From: a bacterium
GTDB lineage: Bacteria > Bacillota > Clostridia > Christensenellales > Aristaeellaceae
NCBI GenBank assembly: GCA_004563405.1
Contig: SFTH01000009.1
Coordinates: 21,914 to 85,913 of the forward strand
Direction: 5' to 3'
DNA length: 64,000 nucleotides
Below, piece by piece: positions 52,203-60,719 of the stretch (the stretch's first letter is position 1; each line of letters starts with the position of its first letter). A program made the translations under genes and the position numbers. The notes under the pieces are model-generated. The model was not told where the DNA came from. It ran no database searches and saw only the letters and a program-made list of their open reading frames with translations.

Positions 52203-53432
52203 ATGAAGAGTAAGCGCTTTTCGCGCGCGGCGAAGCTGTTGCTGGCAGTGGGCGCGCTGATGCAGCTGACCGCGTATCTGGCCTTTCAGGACATGGATCC
52301 GCTGCTGGAGTACGCCGTGTGCGCGCCGGACGTTCAGAAAATTGCGGAGGCCGACGCGCCCTCCGGCGCGGCGCAGACCCGGCTGGAGACTGGGCTGGAG
52401 GACATGCTTCAGGCCCGGGAGGCGGTCGCCGGTCGCCTGGGGAGCGCAGTGACCGCGCTCTCCTGCGGCGGAATCCGCAGCGGAATGCATCTTTCCGGCG
52501 GCGGGAAGGACGCGGTGGCCTGCCTGCAGGCGGTGGATCTGTGCGATCTGGAGACGCGGCCCCGCCGCCTGACCCGGGGCCGGTGGATGGATTCGTCGGA
52601 GCTGATCTCCGGCGCGCGGGTGGCCGTGCTGGACGAGGATCTGGCCTTTGCGCTCTTCGGCTCCGAGGACGCCGTGGGCCGGGAGCTCCGCGTGGACGGG
52701 ACGGACTATCGCATCGTCGGCACGGCGCGCCACCGCCGGAGCGTGGGCGAGGCGGACGCCTTCAGCGCCTACATTCCCCTCAGGGCAGCGGCGTGGCAGG
52801 GGCTTCAGCTGGACACGCTGACCATGTACGCCCTGCCCGCCGCGCAATCGGGCCTAGAGCAGAGCTTCTGCGCGGCCATGGAGGAGAGCTGGGGGGCGGG
52901 GAGCCTGCACAATCTGCGCCGGGAGGCCATGGGCGGCATGCTGCTCACGCGGCTTCTGCTGGTCGCCCTGGGCCTCACCCTCGCCGCGCGGCTGTGGCGG
53001 GGAATCCGCGCCCTCGCGCGGCGCTTTTCGGGTGAAATTTCCGCTCTGCGCGCGCGGCTCTATCCCCGGCAGGTTCTGCCGGGCGCGGCGCTGCGGGTTC
53101 TGGCCGTGGCCGCCTTCGCAGCCGCGTGGCTCGCGGGGGTCTACGCCCTGCTGTGCGTGGCCATCGAGCCGGTGTACACCTTCACCGAGTGGGTGCCCGA
53201 ATCCCTGGTGGAGCTCTCCGCCCTGCGAACGGTATTCTGGAGCCGGGCGGCGGACGCGGCGCGGCTGGTGCGGGTGAACACGCCGGAGGCGGCCCGCTGC
53301 GCGTTCTGGGGCGGCTTCGCCCGCTGCGGCGCGGTGTGCGCGCTGCTGGGCCTGGCCCTGGGCAGGGGGCGCGAAAAAAAGATGAAAAAGTGCGGGGCGG
53401 AAGGGAACCAACCGCTTCCGCCGGTGGTCTAA
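52203..53432 (+). CDS. MacB/FtsX-like permease without its ATPase
   Basis: About 409 residues. I take the ATG at 52203 (GGAG eleven bases upstream); GTG 52191 and ATG 52194 are also in frame. One N-terminal helix, a MacB-type extracellular domain (LDEDLAFALFGSEDAVGRELRVDG, YRIVGTARHRR) and three C-terminal helices give the FtsX-type plan. It follows a MacA-like adaptor, but a MacB ATPase is missing here. Its C-terminal loops are large and poorly matched to FtsX. Confidence 0.75.
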   Translation: MKSKRFSRAAKLLLAVGALMQLTAYLAFQDMDPLLEYAVCAPDVQKIAEADAPSGAAQTRLETGLEDMLQAREAVAGRLGSAVTALSCGGIRSGMHLSGGGKDAVACLQAVDLCDLETRPRRLTRGRWMDSSELISGARVAVLDEDLAFALFGSEDAVGRELRVDGTDYRIVGTARHRRSVGEADAFSAYIPLRAAAWQGLQLDTLTMYALPAAQSGLEQSFCAAMEESWGAGSLHNLRREAMGGMLLTRLLLVALGLTLAARLWRGIRALARRFSGEISALRARLYPRQVLPGAALRVLAVAAFAAAWLAGVYALLCVAIEPVYTFTEWVPESLVELSALRTVFWSRAADAARLVRVNTPEAARCAFWGGFARCGAVCALLGLALGRGREKKMKKCGAEGNQPLPPVV

Positions 53433-53479
53433 TGAACAAATGGCAGGATAAGCCAGAAATGATCGGGGGGTATCAGAAA

Positions 53480-54205
53480 ATGAAGCGTTCCAAATTCTCA
53501 ATCGTGCTGGCCATTGCGCTGATCTTCTGCGTGATGGTTCCGGCGGTGGCCTCTGCGGCCAGCGTGACCATGGCCTACGACGGCGGCACTCTGAACCTGC
53601 GCTCGGGCCCCGGCCGCGAGTACAAGTCCAACGGCACCGTGCGCGACGGCGATTCCATCACCGTGCTCAGCTACGGCGAAATCTGGTCCAAGGTGCAGAC
53701 TGCGTCGGGCAAGACCGGCTACATCAAGAACCTCTACATCGACGACGGCGACGGCAATTACGCCTCCGGCACGTCCTACTTTGAGTCCCGATACAGCGTC
53801 TACACCACGGCCAGCGTGAACCTGCGCTCCGGCGCGTCCACCGGTACTGCGGTGATCAGAACCCTGTCCCGGGGCACGAAGCTCACCGCCATGGGCACCA
53901 ACAGCGGCTTCTATCTGGTGCAGACCTCGGACGGCACCCAGGGCTACGTCAGCGGCTCCTATCTCTCCCGCAACAAGGTCAGCGGCGGTTCCTCTTCCTC
54001 GTCCTCGTCGTCCTCCTCGTCTGCGAACACCAAGACCGTCACCGCAAGCTATGTGAACATGCGCGAGGGCGGCGGCCTCTCCTACGACGTGGTGCGCGTG
54101 CTCCCCAGGGGCACCGTGGTCACCGTGCTCAAGAAGGGCAACTACTGGACCCGCGTGTCCTACAAGGGCACCACCGGCTGGATCAAGAACACCTACCTCA
54201 AGTAA
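53480..54205 (+). CDS. Secreted protein with three SH3 domains
   Basis: 241 residues from the ATG at 53480, which begins a clean signal peptide (MKRSKFSIVLAIALIF, cut near ASA) and has GGGGGG nine bases upstream; a start 16 codons earlier is possible. Three SH3_3 units (about 28-85, 107-165, 183-241) share LNLRSGPG, VNLRSGAST and VNMREGGGL starts and end in GYIKNLY, GYVSGSYL and GWIKNTYL. A poly-Ser tract separates the last. It is a wall-binding protein without a visible catalytic domain. A strong terminator follows. Confidence 0.87.
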   Translation: MKRSKFSIVLAIALIFCVMVPAVASAASVTMAYDGGTLNLRSGPGREYKSNGTVRDGDSITVLSYGEIWSKVQTASGKTGYIKNLYIDDGDGNYASGTSYFESRYSVYTTASVNLRSGASTGTAVIRTLSRGTKLTAMGTNSGFYLVQTSDGTQGYVSGSYLSRNKVSGGSSSSSSSSSSSANTKTVTASYVNMREGGGLSYDVVRVLPRGTVVTVLKKGNYWTRVSYKGTTGWIKNTYLK

Positions 54206-54247
54206 GCGGCGTGGCGCCGCTGCCAGCAGCTACCGCGCTGACTTGAC

Positions 54248-54296
54248 GGACTTTTGCCCCCACAGGCTCAAGGGGCAAAAGTCCTTTGTTTCTTTC
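54248..54296 (+). terminator. Intrinsic terminator of the SH3 gene
   Basis: GGACTTTTGCCCC (54248-54260) pairs perfectly with GGGGCAAAAGTCC (54272-54284); TTTGTTTCTTTC follows. Confidence 0.88.
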
Positions 54297-54308
54297 TGAA
54301 TGGGAACC

Positions 54309-54425
54309 TTGCATTCACCCGAAATCCGGTCCGTAATGATATGCTCCCTCCTTGTTTGACAGTGTTTTCCTTTTTCACTGTCTCTCGTAGAGGGAGCATA
54401 TCAGAATGGGCCGGATTTCTTGCAT
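54309..54425. mobile_element. Possible MITE: long imperfect inverted repeat flanked by TTGCAT
   Basis: Paired arms are GAAATCCGG (54321-54329) with CCGGATTTC (54411-54419), ATATGCTCCCTC (54339-54350) with GAGGGAGCATAT (54390-54401), and GACAGTG (54358-54364) with CACTGTC (54376-54382). Opposed internal loops are equal in length (9 and 7 nt). TTGCAT flanks both sides (54309-54314, 54420-54425), as a target duplication would. It could instead be a structured RNA. Confidence 0.45.
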
Positions 54426-54544
54426 CTGTTTTTGGACAACAGTCGCTTCGCGGGCGTACATCGGGCGAAGGCCGCCGGTATGCTTGGTTTCTCGATTCAT
54501 GCTTGCGCGCTTCGGCGGGCGTCCACCGGCGCGCTTTGCATGCA

Positions 54545-54577
54545 AAAACCGCTTCCGAAGTTTCTGGAAGCGGTTTT
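54545..54577 (-). terminator. Terminator of the degenerate P-loop gene
   Basis: AAAACCGCTTCC (54545-54556) pairs with GGAAGCGGTTTT (54566-54577); on the minus strand TTTTTGC closes it. Confidence 0.82.
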
Positions 54578-54589
54578 GTGGCGCCGTGT

Positions 54590-56857
54590 TCAGATGTGGA
54601 TCGGCAGGGGCGCGTGGAGCAGGGCGAGGCAGTGGGGCATGCCGGAGAGCAGCTTCTCCATCTCCATCAGGCACTCCACCGGGGCCTCCGCCAGGATGCA
54701 GGGCAGCGCCTTTCGGGCGAAGGCCAGATCCAGCGCCTCCCCGGCGGAGATCTTCGCCAGGGACAGCATCGCGCCGCAGTAGCGCCACATCAGATCCAGC
54801 GTCCTGCGGGACAGGCGCACGCCGTGCCGGGCCAGCGCGTCCCGCAGCTTCTGCAGCCTGCGCTCCAGAGCCACGGGCAGCTCCGCCATCTCGCTGAAGA
54901 GCGCCGCGCGCAGCTGGGACAGCGCCGCCGGCGGGAAGGATTCCGCGTCGGTGGGAACGGGCTTCCAGGGGCTGGCGGAGACCTCGCCCTCCAGCCGCAG
55001 GAAGAAGCCGCGCTCCAGCGCCTCGGCGGACACGGGGAAGCCCGCGCCGCCCTCGGCCAGTATGGAGGCGACGATCAGATTTTCCGTCGCGCCGCAGAGC
55101 CCGCGCTCCACCCGCGCATCCGGCGCGCCGTTGGCCTCGGGGATGACCAGCACGGCGGGCAGGGGGGAGGCGGCGCGCAGCTTCTCCGGCAGCTCTGTGC
55201 CGCCGGTTTCGGCGTAGCGCTGCGCATCCATCGCGCCCAGCGCCCGGGCCAGAGATCGCGCATAGCCGCGCTTGTCGCTGGCGGCGGGGCCGGAGAGCAG
55301 AATGCTGTCGCCCAGCGCGGCGCAGACCAGCAGTTCGGCGGCGTCGGTCTCCGAGGGGCGCAGCCCCTCGAGCGCGAGGGCCCGCCGTGCGCGCTCCAGC
55401 CACTCCTCCCGGGTGGGCGCGACCATCCTGACCGGCTCCTGCGCCCGGGCCGCATCCGCAGGCGCGGCGAGAATCCGGGCCGCGCGGCTGGTGAGCGCAA
55501 ACTCCCGGAGCTTTTCTTCAAATCTTCCGTCGCTCAGCGCGGCGAAGGCGTCCCGGGCCTCGTCGGCGGCCTGGTGGGCGGCCTCTGCGGCGGCCTGCTC
55601 CCGGGCACATTCCTCCCGGGCGGCGCGGGTGCGCTCCACCGCGTCCCGCAGCGCTTCGGCCTCCTCCTGGCGGATCTCCTGCTTGAAGGTCTCCCGCAGG
55701 GCGGCCTTCTCCCGGCGCAGCCTGTCCAGCTCGTCCAGGGACTTGAGCCGCTCGGCCTCCAGATCCTCCAGCTCCCGGCGCAGCGCGCTGTTCGAAGCGG
55801 CGCGGTGGCGCTCGTCCACGGCCAGCGCAAAGTCCCGCATCTCCGCCACGGCGGCGATCAGCTGCTCATGAATCTCCGGGATGCGCCACGCGCCGCGCAG
55901 CGCGTCCAGCGCGCGCTCCAGCGGGCTCTCCAGCGGCTGGCCCGTGGCCTTGGCAGGCACGGGATGGCCCAGCTGATCCACCCGGGAATGTCGCCATTTT
56001 TCTTCGATGATCTCCTGCAGGCTCCGGTTGCGCCGGGGGTTCAGGCCGCTCTGGGCGGCCAGCGCCTGCTGAAGGGGGCTCAGCTTTCCCCGGGGCGGCG
56101 CCTGCGGGGGCAGGTCGTGGCTGATCCAGGGCTTCTCCGGCTCCGCCGCGGGCTTCGCTGCCGGGGCGGGGCGCTCCGCCTCCGCCGGCGCGGGCGCTTC
56201 GGCGCTCTGGGGCGCGGGCTTCTCGCTCCGGGCGCTCGTCTGGGGCGCGCCGATGACCGAGGCCATGCAGCCGGGCATGCGTATGGCAATGGAGATGTCC
56301 CGCCCGTCGAAGCCGGACAGGTGGAAGAATTGCAGTTCGGACTGTTCGAGCCGCGCTCCCTCCGGCGCGATCGTGCCCGCGCCCTCCTCCTCCCCGGGCG
56401 CGGCGTAGCGCCAGAGCTCGAGGCTTTGGGCGTCCAGCAGCCGGGGCGTGCCCGGAGCCGGGCCGCTCCATTCGCCCTCGACGGCGCCCTCGGGCAGGAT
56501 TTCGAAGATCATGTCCTGGGCGGGTTCGCGCACCACGTCGGAGTAGACGATGTGGGCGTTGCGCTCGGTCTCGTCGCCATGATAGTTTTTGTTGGGACGG
56601 ATCTTGTCGTTTTCGCCCGTGTGCTCCCGCAGATCCAGGACGCAGTACCTGCCCATGCGCCGCATGCGGGCCTTGAAGTGGCTGGACTCGTTCTTGTCCG
56701 GTACGATGCGGATGCAGCCCTCCTCGGGATAGCGCTCTGCGCCCTCAAAGGAGAGGTATTTTCCTTCGTTCTCCACCAGAAGGGGTTTGAGCCGGAAATA
56801 GGATTTGAGGGGATTGTCCTCCTCGAGTATGCCGATACACAGTTTTCCCGGAAGCAT
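54590..56857 (-). CDS. Large coiled-coil protein with a degenerate AAA-like domain
   Basis: 755 residues from the ATG at 56857, set by GGAGG and an A/T spacer. Residues 1-165 form an unknown beta-rich domain; 165-260 is a Pro/Ala/Glu linker; 310-460 is a long charged coiled coil. From ~470 an AAA-like region follows: SILLSGPAASDKRGYARSL where a Walker A should be, but without the GK[S/T] signature, and PAVLVIPEANGAP where a Walker B should be, without the acidic pair. The C-terminus is helical. It may be an inactive scaffold of a McrB- or MoxR-like protein. It has its own promoter and stands alone. Confidence 0.65.
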   Translation of the reverse strand: MLPGKLCIGILEEDNPLKSYFRLKPLLVENEGKYLSFEGAERYPEEGCIRIVPDKNESSHFKARMRRMGRYCVLDLREHTGENDKIRPNKNYHGDETERNAHIVYSDVVREPAQDMIFEILPEGAVEGEWSGPAPGTPRLLDAQSLELWRYAAPGEEEGAGTIAPEGARLEQSELQFFHLSGFDGRDISIAIRMPGCMASVIGAPQTSARSEKPAPQSAEAPAPAEAERPAPAAKPAAEPEKPWISHDLPPQAPPRGKLSPLQQALAAQSGLNPRRNRSLQEIIEEKWRHSRVDQLGHPVPAKATGQPLESPLERALDALRGAWRIPEIHEQLIAAVAEMRDFALAVDERHRAASNSALRRELEDLEAERLKSLDELDRLRREKAALRETFKQEIRQEEAEALRDAVERTRAAREECAREQAAAEAAHQAADEARDAFAALSDGRFEEKLREFALTSRAARILAAPADAARAQEPVRMVAPTREEWLERARRALALEGLRPSETDAAELLVCAALGDSILLSGPAASDKRGYARSLARALGAMDAQRYAETGGTELPEKLRAASPLPAVLVIPEANGAPDARVERGLCGATENLIVASILAEGGAGFPVSAEALERGFFLRLEGEVSASPWKPVPTDAESFPPAALSQLRAALFSEMAELPVALERRLQKLRDALARHGVRLSRRTLDLMWRYCGAMLSLAKISAGEALDLAFARKALPCILAEAPVECLMEMEKLLSGMPHCLALLHAPLPIHI

Positions 56858-57026
56858 AAAAATCCTCCATGCTCTTGCAATTTTGACTGCCGCAGCGTCC
56901 CTTTTGCGCGGGTGGGGGCTTGCGCGGAAATCGCCCGCATAAAGAGATGAGCGCAGGCCTTTTTCCCCGCGCTTCTCCAAATTCAATTACAAAAGAAAAC
57001 CCAATACGCAATCAATTATTTACTGT

Positions 57027-57056
57027 ATTTTAGCATTTGTTGCGTCCGGCTGTCAA
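57027..57056 (-). promoter_or_regulatory. Promoter of the degenerate P-loop gene
   Basis: On the minus strand, TTGACA (57056-57051), 18 bp, TAAAAT (57032-57027) with an extended TGC. Confidence 0.8.
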
Positions 57057-57099
57057 GGGAAAAGTTCCGGGAATTGCCGGTCGAAGCGCGATTTCCGCC

Positions 57100-57129
57100 T
57101 TGCAAGGGGTGCGCGTTATCGTTTATAAT
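57100..57129 (+). promoter_or_regulatory. Promoter of the Gfo/Idh gene
   Basis: TTGCAA (57100-57105), 18 bp, TATAAT (57124-57129). Confidence 0.78.
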
Positions 57130-57187
57130 GAAGGGGACAGGGCGAAGGCGCGCGCCGGAGCCCGACCGAAAGGAGAGGACGAACCGC

Positions 57188-58309
57188 ATGAAGACCATAT
57201 CCGTGGGCGTGATCGGCTGGGGCTTTATGGGCAAGACCCACACCCAGGTTCTGCGCAGCATAGCGCTGTTCTATCCCGGCGCGGATTTTCAGATTCGGCT
57301 CAGGTGCATCTGCACCCGCCGCATGGAGAAGGCCCGGGAGGCCATGGCCGCCGCAGGCTTTGAAACCTGCACCGACGACTGGCGGGAGCTGATCGCCATG
57401 GAGGACATCGACGTGGTGTCCATCTGCACGCCCAACGACCGGCACGAGGAGATGGCCGTGGCGGCGCTGGAGGCGGGCAAGCACGTCTATCTGGACAAGC
57501 CCGTGGCCGTGACCGCCGAGAGCGCCCGGCGCATCGCCCGGGCGGCGGAGGGAGCGCGGGGCTTCACCCGCGTGGCCTTCAACAACCGCTACATGCCCGC
57601 CATGCTGCGCGCGAAGCAGCTGGTGGAGGAGGGCAGGCTCGGGCAGGTCATGCACTTCGAGGCCCGCTACCTTCACTCCGGCTCCGTGGATCCCCTCAGG
57701 CCCATCGGCTGGAAGCAGCAGATGCAGGGCGGCGTGCTGTTGGACATGGGAAGCCATGTGCTGGACCTGGTGACCTGGCTGCTGGGCTACCCCGCCCGGG
57801 CGCTGTGCCGCACCCGCGTGCTCTATCCCGAGCGGCCCACGAAGGACGGCGGCGTGGAGCGCAATCTCTCCGACGACCACATGCTCGCCCTTCTGGAGAT
57901 GCCGGACGGCGCGCTGGGCACGGTGGAGGCCAGCAAGATCGCCACCGGCTCCAACGACGATCTCACCCTGGAGATCCGGGGCGCGCGCGGCGCGCTGCGG
58001 TGGAGCCTGATGGATCCCAACTATCTGGATTTCTACGACTGCGCCGCGCCGGACGGGCCCATCGGCGGCCTGCGGGGCTTCACCCGCATCGAGACCGTGG
58101 CGCGCTATCCCGCGCCCGGCGGCAGCTTCCTCCCGTCGAAAAACACCGTCGGCTGGGAGCGGGGTCACATGCACTGCTACTTCACCTTCCTGGACGCGGT
58201 GGCCCACGGCTGTCCGGCGGAGAACACCATCGCAGACGGCGCGCGGCTCCAGGAGCTGATGGAGAAGCTTTCGCAGTCCAGCGCCAGCGGGCGCTGGGTG
58301 GAGGTCTGA
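57188..58309 (+). CDS. Gfo/Idh/MocA family oxidoreductase
   Basis: 373 residues. The NAD(P) loop is VGVIGWGFMGKTH. The family catalytic segment LEAGKHVYLDKPVA carries the EKP-like Lys (here DKP), and GGVLLDMGSHVLDLVTWLLG holds the catalytic Asp/His. It oxidises or reduces a sugar or cyclitol; the substrate is unknown. It starts at the ATG at 57188; AAAGGAG lies about 12 bases upstream. The next gene starts three bases later. Confidence 0.92.
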   Translation: MKTISVGVIGWGFMGKTHTQVLRSIALFYPGADFQIRLRCICTRRMEKAREAMAAAGFETCTDDWRELIAMEDIDVVSICTPNDRHEEMAVAALEAGKHVYLDKPVAVTAESARRIARAAEGARGFTRVAFNNRYMPAMLRAKQLVEEGRLGQVMHFEARYLHSGSVDPLRPIGWKQQMQGGVLLDMGSHVLDLVTWLLGYPARALCRTRVLYPERPTKDGGVERNLSDDHMLALLEMPDGALGTVEASKIATGSNDDLTLEIRGARGALRWSLMDPNYLDFYDCAAPDGPIGGLRGFTRIETVARYPAPGGSFLPSKNTVGWERGHMHCYFTFLDAVAHGCPAENTIADGARLQELMEKLSQSSASGRWVEV

Positions 58310-58312
58310 GGC

Positions 58313-59155
58313 ATGAAGAAGAAGCTGGCCCGGCGCGTGGCGGCGGCGGCCGCCTGCCTGCTGGCCTTTGGCGCAGCCCGGGGCGAGGTGGAGCTGCTGG
58401 CGGCGACGGTGGGCAAGGGCGACGCGATCCTCGTGCGCGCGGGGGAATACGTCTGCCTGGTGGACACCGGCAAGGCCGAGGCCCAGGCGCAGCTGGAGCG
58501 GGTGCTCTCCCAGCTGGGAGTGGAGGCGCTGGACGCGGTGTTCATCACCCACACGGACAAGGATCACACCGGCGGGCTCAAGTGGCTGCGCAAGAGCGGC
58601 ATCGAGATTCGCGCCATCTACGCCTCCCGCTACTATCCGGAATCCAGCGAAAAGAAGCATCCGGCGGTGAAGACCGCGGACAAGCTGGGGCTGGAGGTCA
58701 ACTGGCTGGGCGCGGGGGACGCGGTGCCCCTGGGCGATTCGGGGGCGGTGTTTCAGGTGCTCGCCCCGGAGGTCGAGTTTCCGGAGAACGAGGACGACAA
58801 CTCCCTGGTGATGATGCTGGAATCCCCGGACGGACGCGTGCTGCTGGCCGGGGACATGGAGCAGGCGGAGGAGGCGCGCCTGCTCGCCTCCGGCGCGGAT
58901 CTGCGCTGCGCGGTTCTCAAGGTGCCCAACCACGCCGACAGCGACGCCTGCGGGCCGGGGCTCATCGCCGCCTGCGCGCCGTCCGTCGCCGTCATCTCCA
59001 CCGACAGCGCGGAGAAGAGCGATACGCCCGATCCCATCGTGATGAAAAATCTGGAAGGGGCCGGCAGCGCGGTCTTCGTCACCCAGAATTGCAGCTTCGG
59101 CGTGCATGTGGTGCTCTCCGGCGGCGCGGCGCGGGCGGAGTATGTGAACTGGTGA
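58313..59155 (+). CDS. Secreted ComEC-like metallo-beta-lactamase-fold hydrolase
   Basis: 280 residues. A signal peptide (about 1-24) is followed by an MBL domain with FITHTDKDHTGGLKW, GRVLLAGDMEQAEE and VLKVPNHADSDAC. The HxDxDH form is that of the ComEC/competence class rather than HxHxDH. Such secreted proteins are thought to act as nucleases or phosphodiesterases; this is not certain. It starts three bases after the Gfo/Idh stop. Confidence 0.85.
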   Translation: MKKKLARRVAAAAACLLAFGAARGEVELLAATVGKGDAILVRAGEYVCLVDTGKAEAQAQLERVLSQLGVEALDAVFITHTDKDHTGGLKWLRKSGIEIRAIYASRYYPESSEKKHPAVKTADKLGLEVNWLGAGDAVPLGDSGAVFQVLAPEVEFPENEDDNSLVMMLESPDGRVLLAGDMEQAEEARLLASGADLRCAVLKVPNHADSDACGPGLIAACAPSVAVISTDSAEKSDTPDPIVMKNLEGAGSAVFVTQNCSFGVHVVLSGGAARAEYVNW

Positions 59156-59176
59156 ATCAATTTTGGCGCTTCTGAA

Positions 59177-59226
59177 AACACTGTCTTGCGGGCGCATGCC
59201 CGAATCCAAGCAAGGCGGTGTTTTTT
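59177..59226 (+). promoter_or_regulatory. Terminator-like hairpin that contains the ldh ribosome binding site
   Basis: AACACTGTCTTGC (59177-59189) pairs with GCAAGGCGGTGTT (59210-59222) through 13 pairs with two G-U. An inner GGGCG/CGCCC-like stem caps it and TTTTTT (59221-59226) follows, two bases before the ldh ATG. The AAGGCGG site lies inside the right arm. It can act as the terminator of the upstream gene and as a block to ldh translation. Confidence 0.7.
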
Positions 59227-59228
59227 CT

Positions 59229-60182
59229 ATGGCGAAAATTTCGGTGATCGGCGCGGGCCAGGTGGGCGCGGCGGTGGGCTTTGCCCTGGCGGACGCGGGG
59301 CTTGCCCAGGAGATCGTGATCGTGGATCTGGACGGCGCGCGGGCGGAGGGCGCGGCGATGGACATCGCCCACGGCGTGCCCATGATGCGCCCGGTGGAGG
59401 TGCGCGCGGGCGGCTACGAGGCGATTGCGGATTCCGATCTGGTGATTCTCACCGCAGGCGCGAGCCAGAAGGTGGGCGAGACCCGCCCGGCGCTGGCGGG
59501 GCGCAACCGCATCGTGGTGGAGTGCGCCTGCCGGGAGGTGGCGCGCTACGCCCCGGACTGCGTGCTGCTGGTGGTCACCAACCCGGTGGACATGCTCACC
59601 AGCGTGGCGGCCAGCGCCTGCGGCTTTGCCGCCGGTCGGGTGCTGGGCTCCGGCACGGTGCTGGACTCCCTGCGGCTGCGGGCGATGATCGCGAACCGTT
59701 CGGGCGTGGACGCCCGGGACGTGCACGCCTGGGTGCTGGGCGAGCACGGGGACAGCGAGGTGCCCGCCTGGAGCGTGGCGCGCATCGGCGGGCTGCCGCT
59801 GGACGAATTCTGCCGCCTGAGCGGCGCGTGCACGCCCGGGCTGGAGGCGCGGCTGCGGGAGGACTTCAACCGGGACGTGCGGGACGTGGCCTACGAAATC
59901 ATCCGCGGCAAGGGCGCCACCAACCACGGCGTGGCCGTGGCGGTGCGCCGCATCGCCGAGGCGGTGCTGCGGGACGAAAAGTCCGTGCTCACGGTGTCCG
60001 CGCCGCTGAGCGGGGAGTACGGCCTGGAGGGCGTTGCCCTGAGCCTGCCCTGCGTGGTGGGCGCGGCGGGCGTGGAGCGGATCCTGCCCCTGTCCCTTCA
60101 GGAGGAGGAGCTTCAGGCGCTTCGCAGGAGCGCCGCGGCCGTGCGCGCGGCGGCCCGGGAGGCGGATTTGCAACTGGTGTGA
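59229..60182 (+). CDS. ldh: L-lactate dehydrogenase
   Basis: 317 residues from the ATG at 59229. NAD loop VIGAGQVGAAVG; active-site His in GEHGDSEVPAW; substrate loop GASQKVGETR with Gln where malate dehydrogenases have Arg, so lactate/pyruvate is the likely pair; VVTNPVDMLT is conserved. The enzyme recycles NADH in fermentation. Its ribosome binding site is buried in a terminator-like hairpin. Confidence 0.92.
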   Translation: MAKISVIGAGQVGAAVGFALADAGLAQEIVIVDLDGARAEGAAMDIAHGVPMMRPVEVRAGGYEAIADSDLVILTAGASQKVGETRPALAGRNRIVVECACREVARYAPDCVLLVVTNPVDMLTSVAASACGFAAGRVLGSGTVLDSLRLRAMIANRSGVDARDVHAWVLGEHGDSEVPAWSVARIGGLPLDEFCRLSGACTPGLEARLREDFNRDVRDVAYEIIRGKGATNHGVAVAVRRIAEAVLRDEKSVLTVSAPLSGEYGLEGVALSLPCVVGAAGVERILPLSLQEEELQALRRSAAAVRAAAREADLQLV

Positions 60183-60184
60183 GC

Positions 60185-60213
60185 TTTACAAATTCCGCCC
60201 GAGGCCTTATAAT
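60185..60213 (+). promoter_or_regulatory. Promoter of the DUF4870-like gene
   Basis: TTTACA (60185-60190), 17 bp, TATAAT (60208-60213). It lies three bases after the ldh stop. Confidence 0.8.
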
Positions 60214-60242
60214 GAGAGCATCACCTGAGGGGAGGGCGGAGC

Positions 60243-60584
60243 ATGGACGACCGCAATTTCAGCGCCGAGGATCTCGCGCGCAACCGCACCTGGGCCGCGC
60301 TGGGCTATCTGGTGTTTTTCATTCCGCTGATCAAGTGCAAAAATTCGCCGCTGGGGCGCTACTGCGCCAATCAGGGCCTGATTCTGTGGATACTGATCTT
60401 CCTGGTGGGCGCGCTGTTCGGCATCCTGGGCGGCATCCCGCTGCTGGGCTGGCTGTTCCATCTGGTCGGGCGGCTGGCCTGCCTGGCTCTGCTGGTGGTG
60501 GGCCTGCTGTGCATGGTTCAACTGATGACCAACGACCGGGTGTGCGAGCTTCCGCTGGTGGGCTTCATCCGCCTGCTGCGCTGA
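60243..60584 (+). CDS. Small membrane protein, DUF4870-like
   Basis: 113 residues, three membrane helices, with LGYLVFFIPLIKCKNSPLGRY and NQGLILWIL, the pattern of small DUF4870/TMEM-like proteins. Function unknown. It has its own promoter and a hairpin terminator. Confidence 0.78.
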   Translation: MDDRNFSAEDLARNRTWAALGYLVFFIPLIKCKNSPLGRYCANQGLILWILIFLVGALFGILGGIPLLGWLFHLVGRLACLALLVVGLLCMVQLMTNDRVCELPLVGFIRLLR

Positions 60585-60618
60585 GACGGGAGGGCGCGAC
60601 GGTTTTAAGGATTTGTTC

Positions 60619-60651
60619 GGGCGGGGGCCGGTTGGCCTCCGCCCTGCCTTT
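60619..60651 (+). terminator. Terminator of the DUF4870-like gene
   Basis: GGGCGGGGGCC (60619-60629) pairs with GGCCTCCGCCC (60634-60644) with one G-U and a four-base loop; a weak CTTT follows. Confidence 0.6.
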
Positions 60652-60659
60652 CGCGGCGG

Positions 60660-60688
60660 TTGCGCGCGGGGGCGGCGTCTGCTATAAT
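60660..60688 (+). promoter_or_regulatory. Promoter of the pseudouridine synthase operon
   Basis: TTGCGC (60660-60665), 17 bp, TATAAT (60683-60688), 31 bp before the ATG. Confidence 0.82.
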
Positions 60689-60719
60689 GGTTGAAAATGC
60701 GCGGCGGGGAGGCGGAGAG

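Larger units (their letters stand above)
54206..54589. other. Intergenic region with terminators and an inverted repeat
   Basis: No gene is supported here. The stretch holds the terminator of the SH3 gene, an imperfect long inverted repeat flanked by TTGCAT, and the terminator of the minus-strand P-loop-like gene. Bases 54426-54544 show nothing I can name. Confidence 0.6.
56858..57187. other. Divergent intergenic region with two promoters
   Basis: The stretch holds the leader of the minus-strand gene (about 160 nt) and the two promoters listed separately. No gene or further structure was found. Confidence 0.55.
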
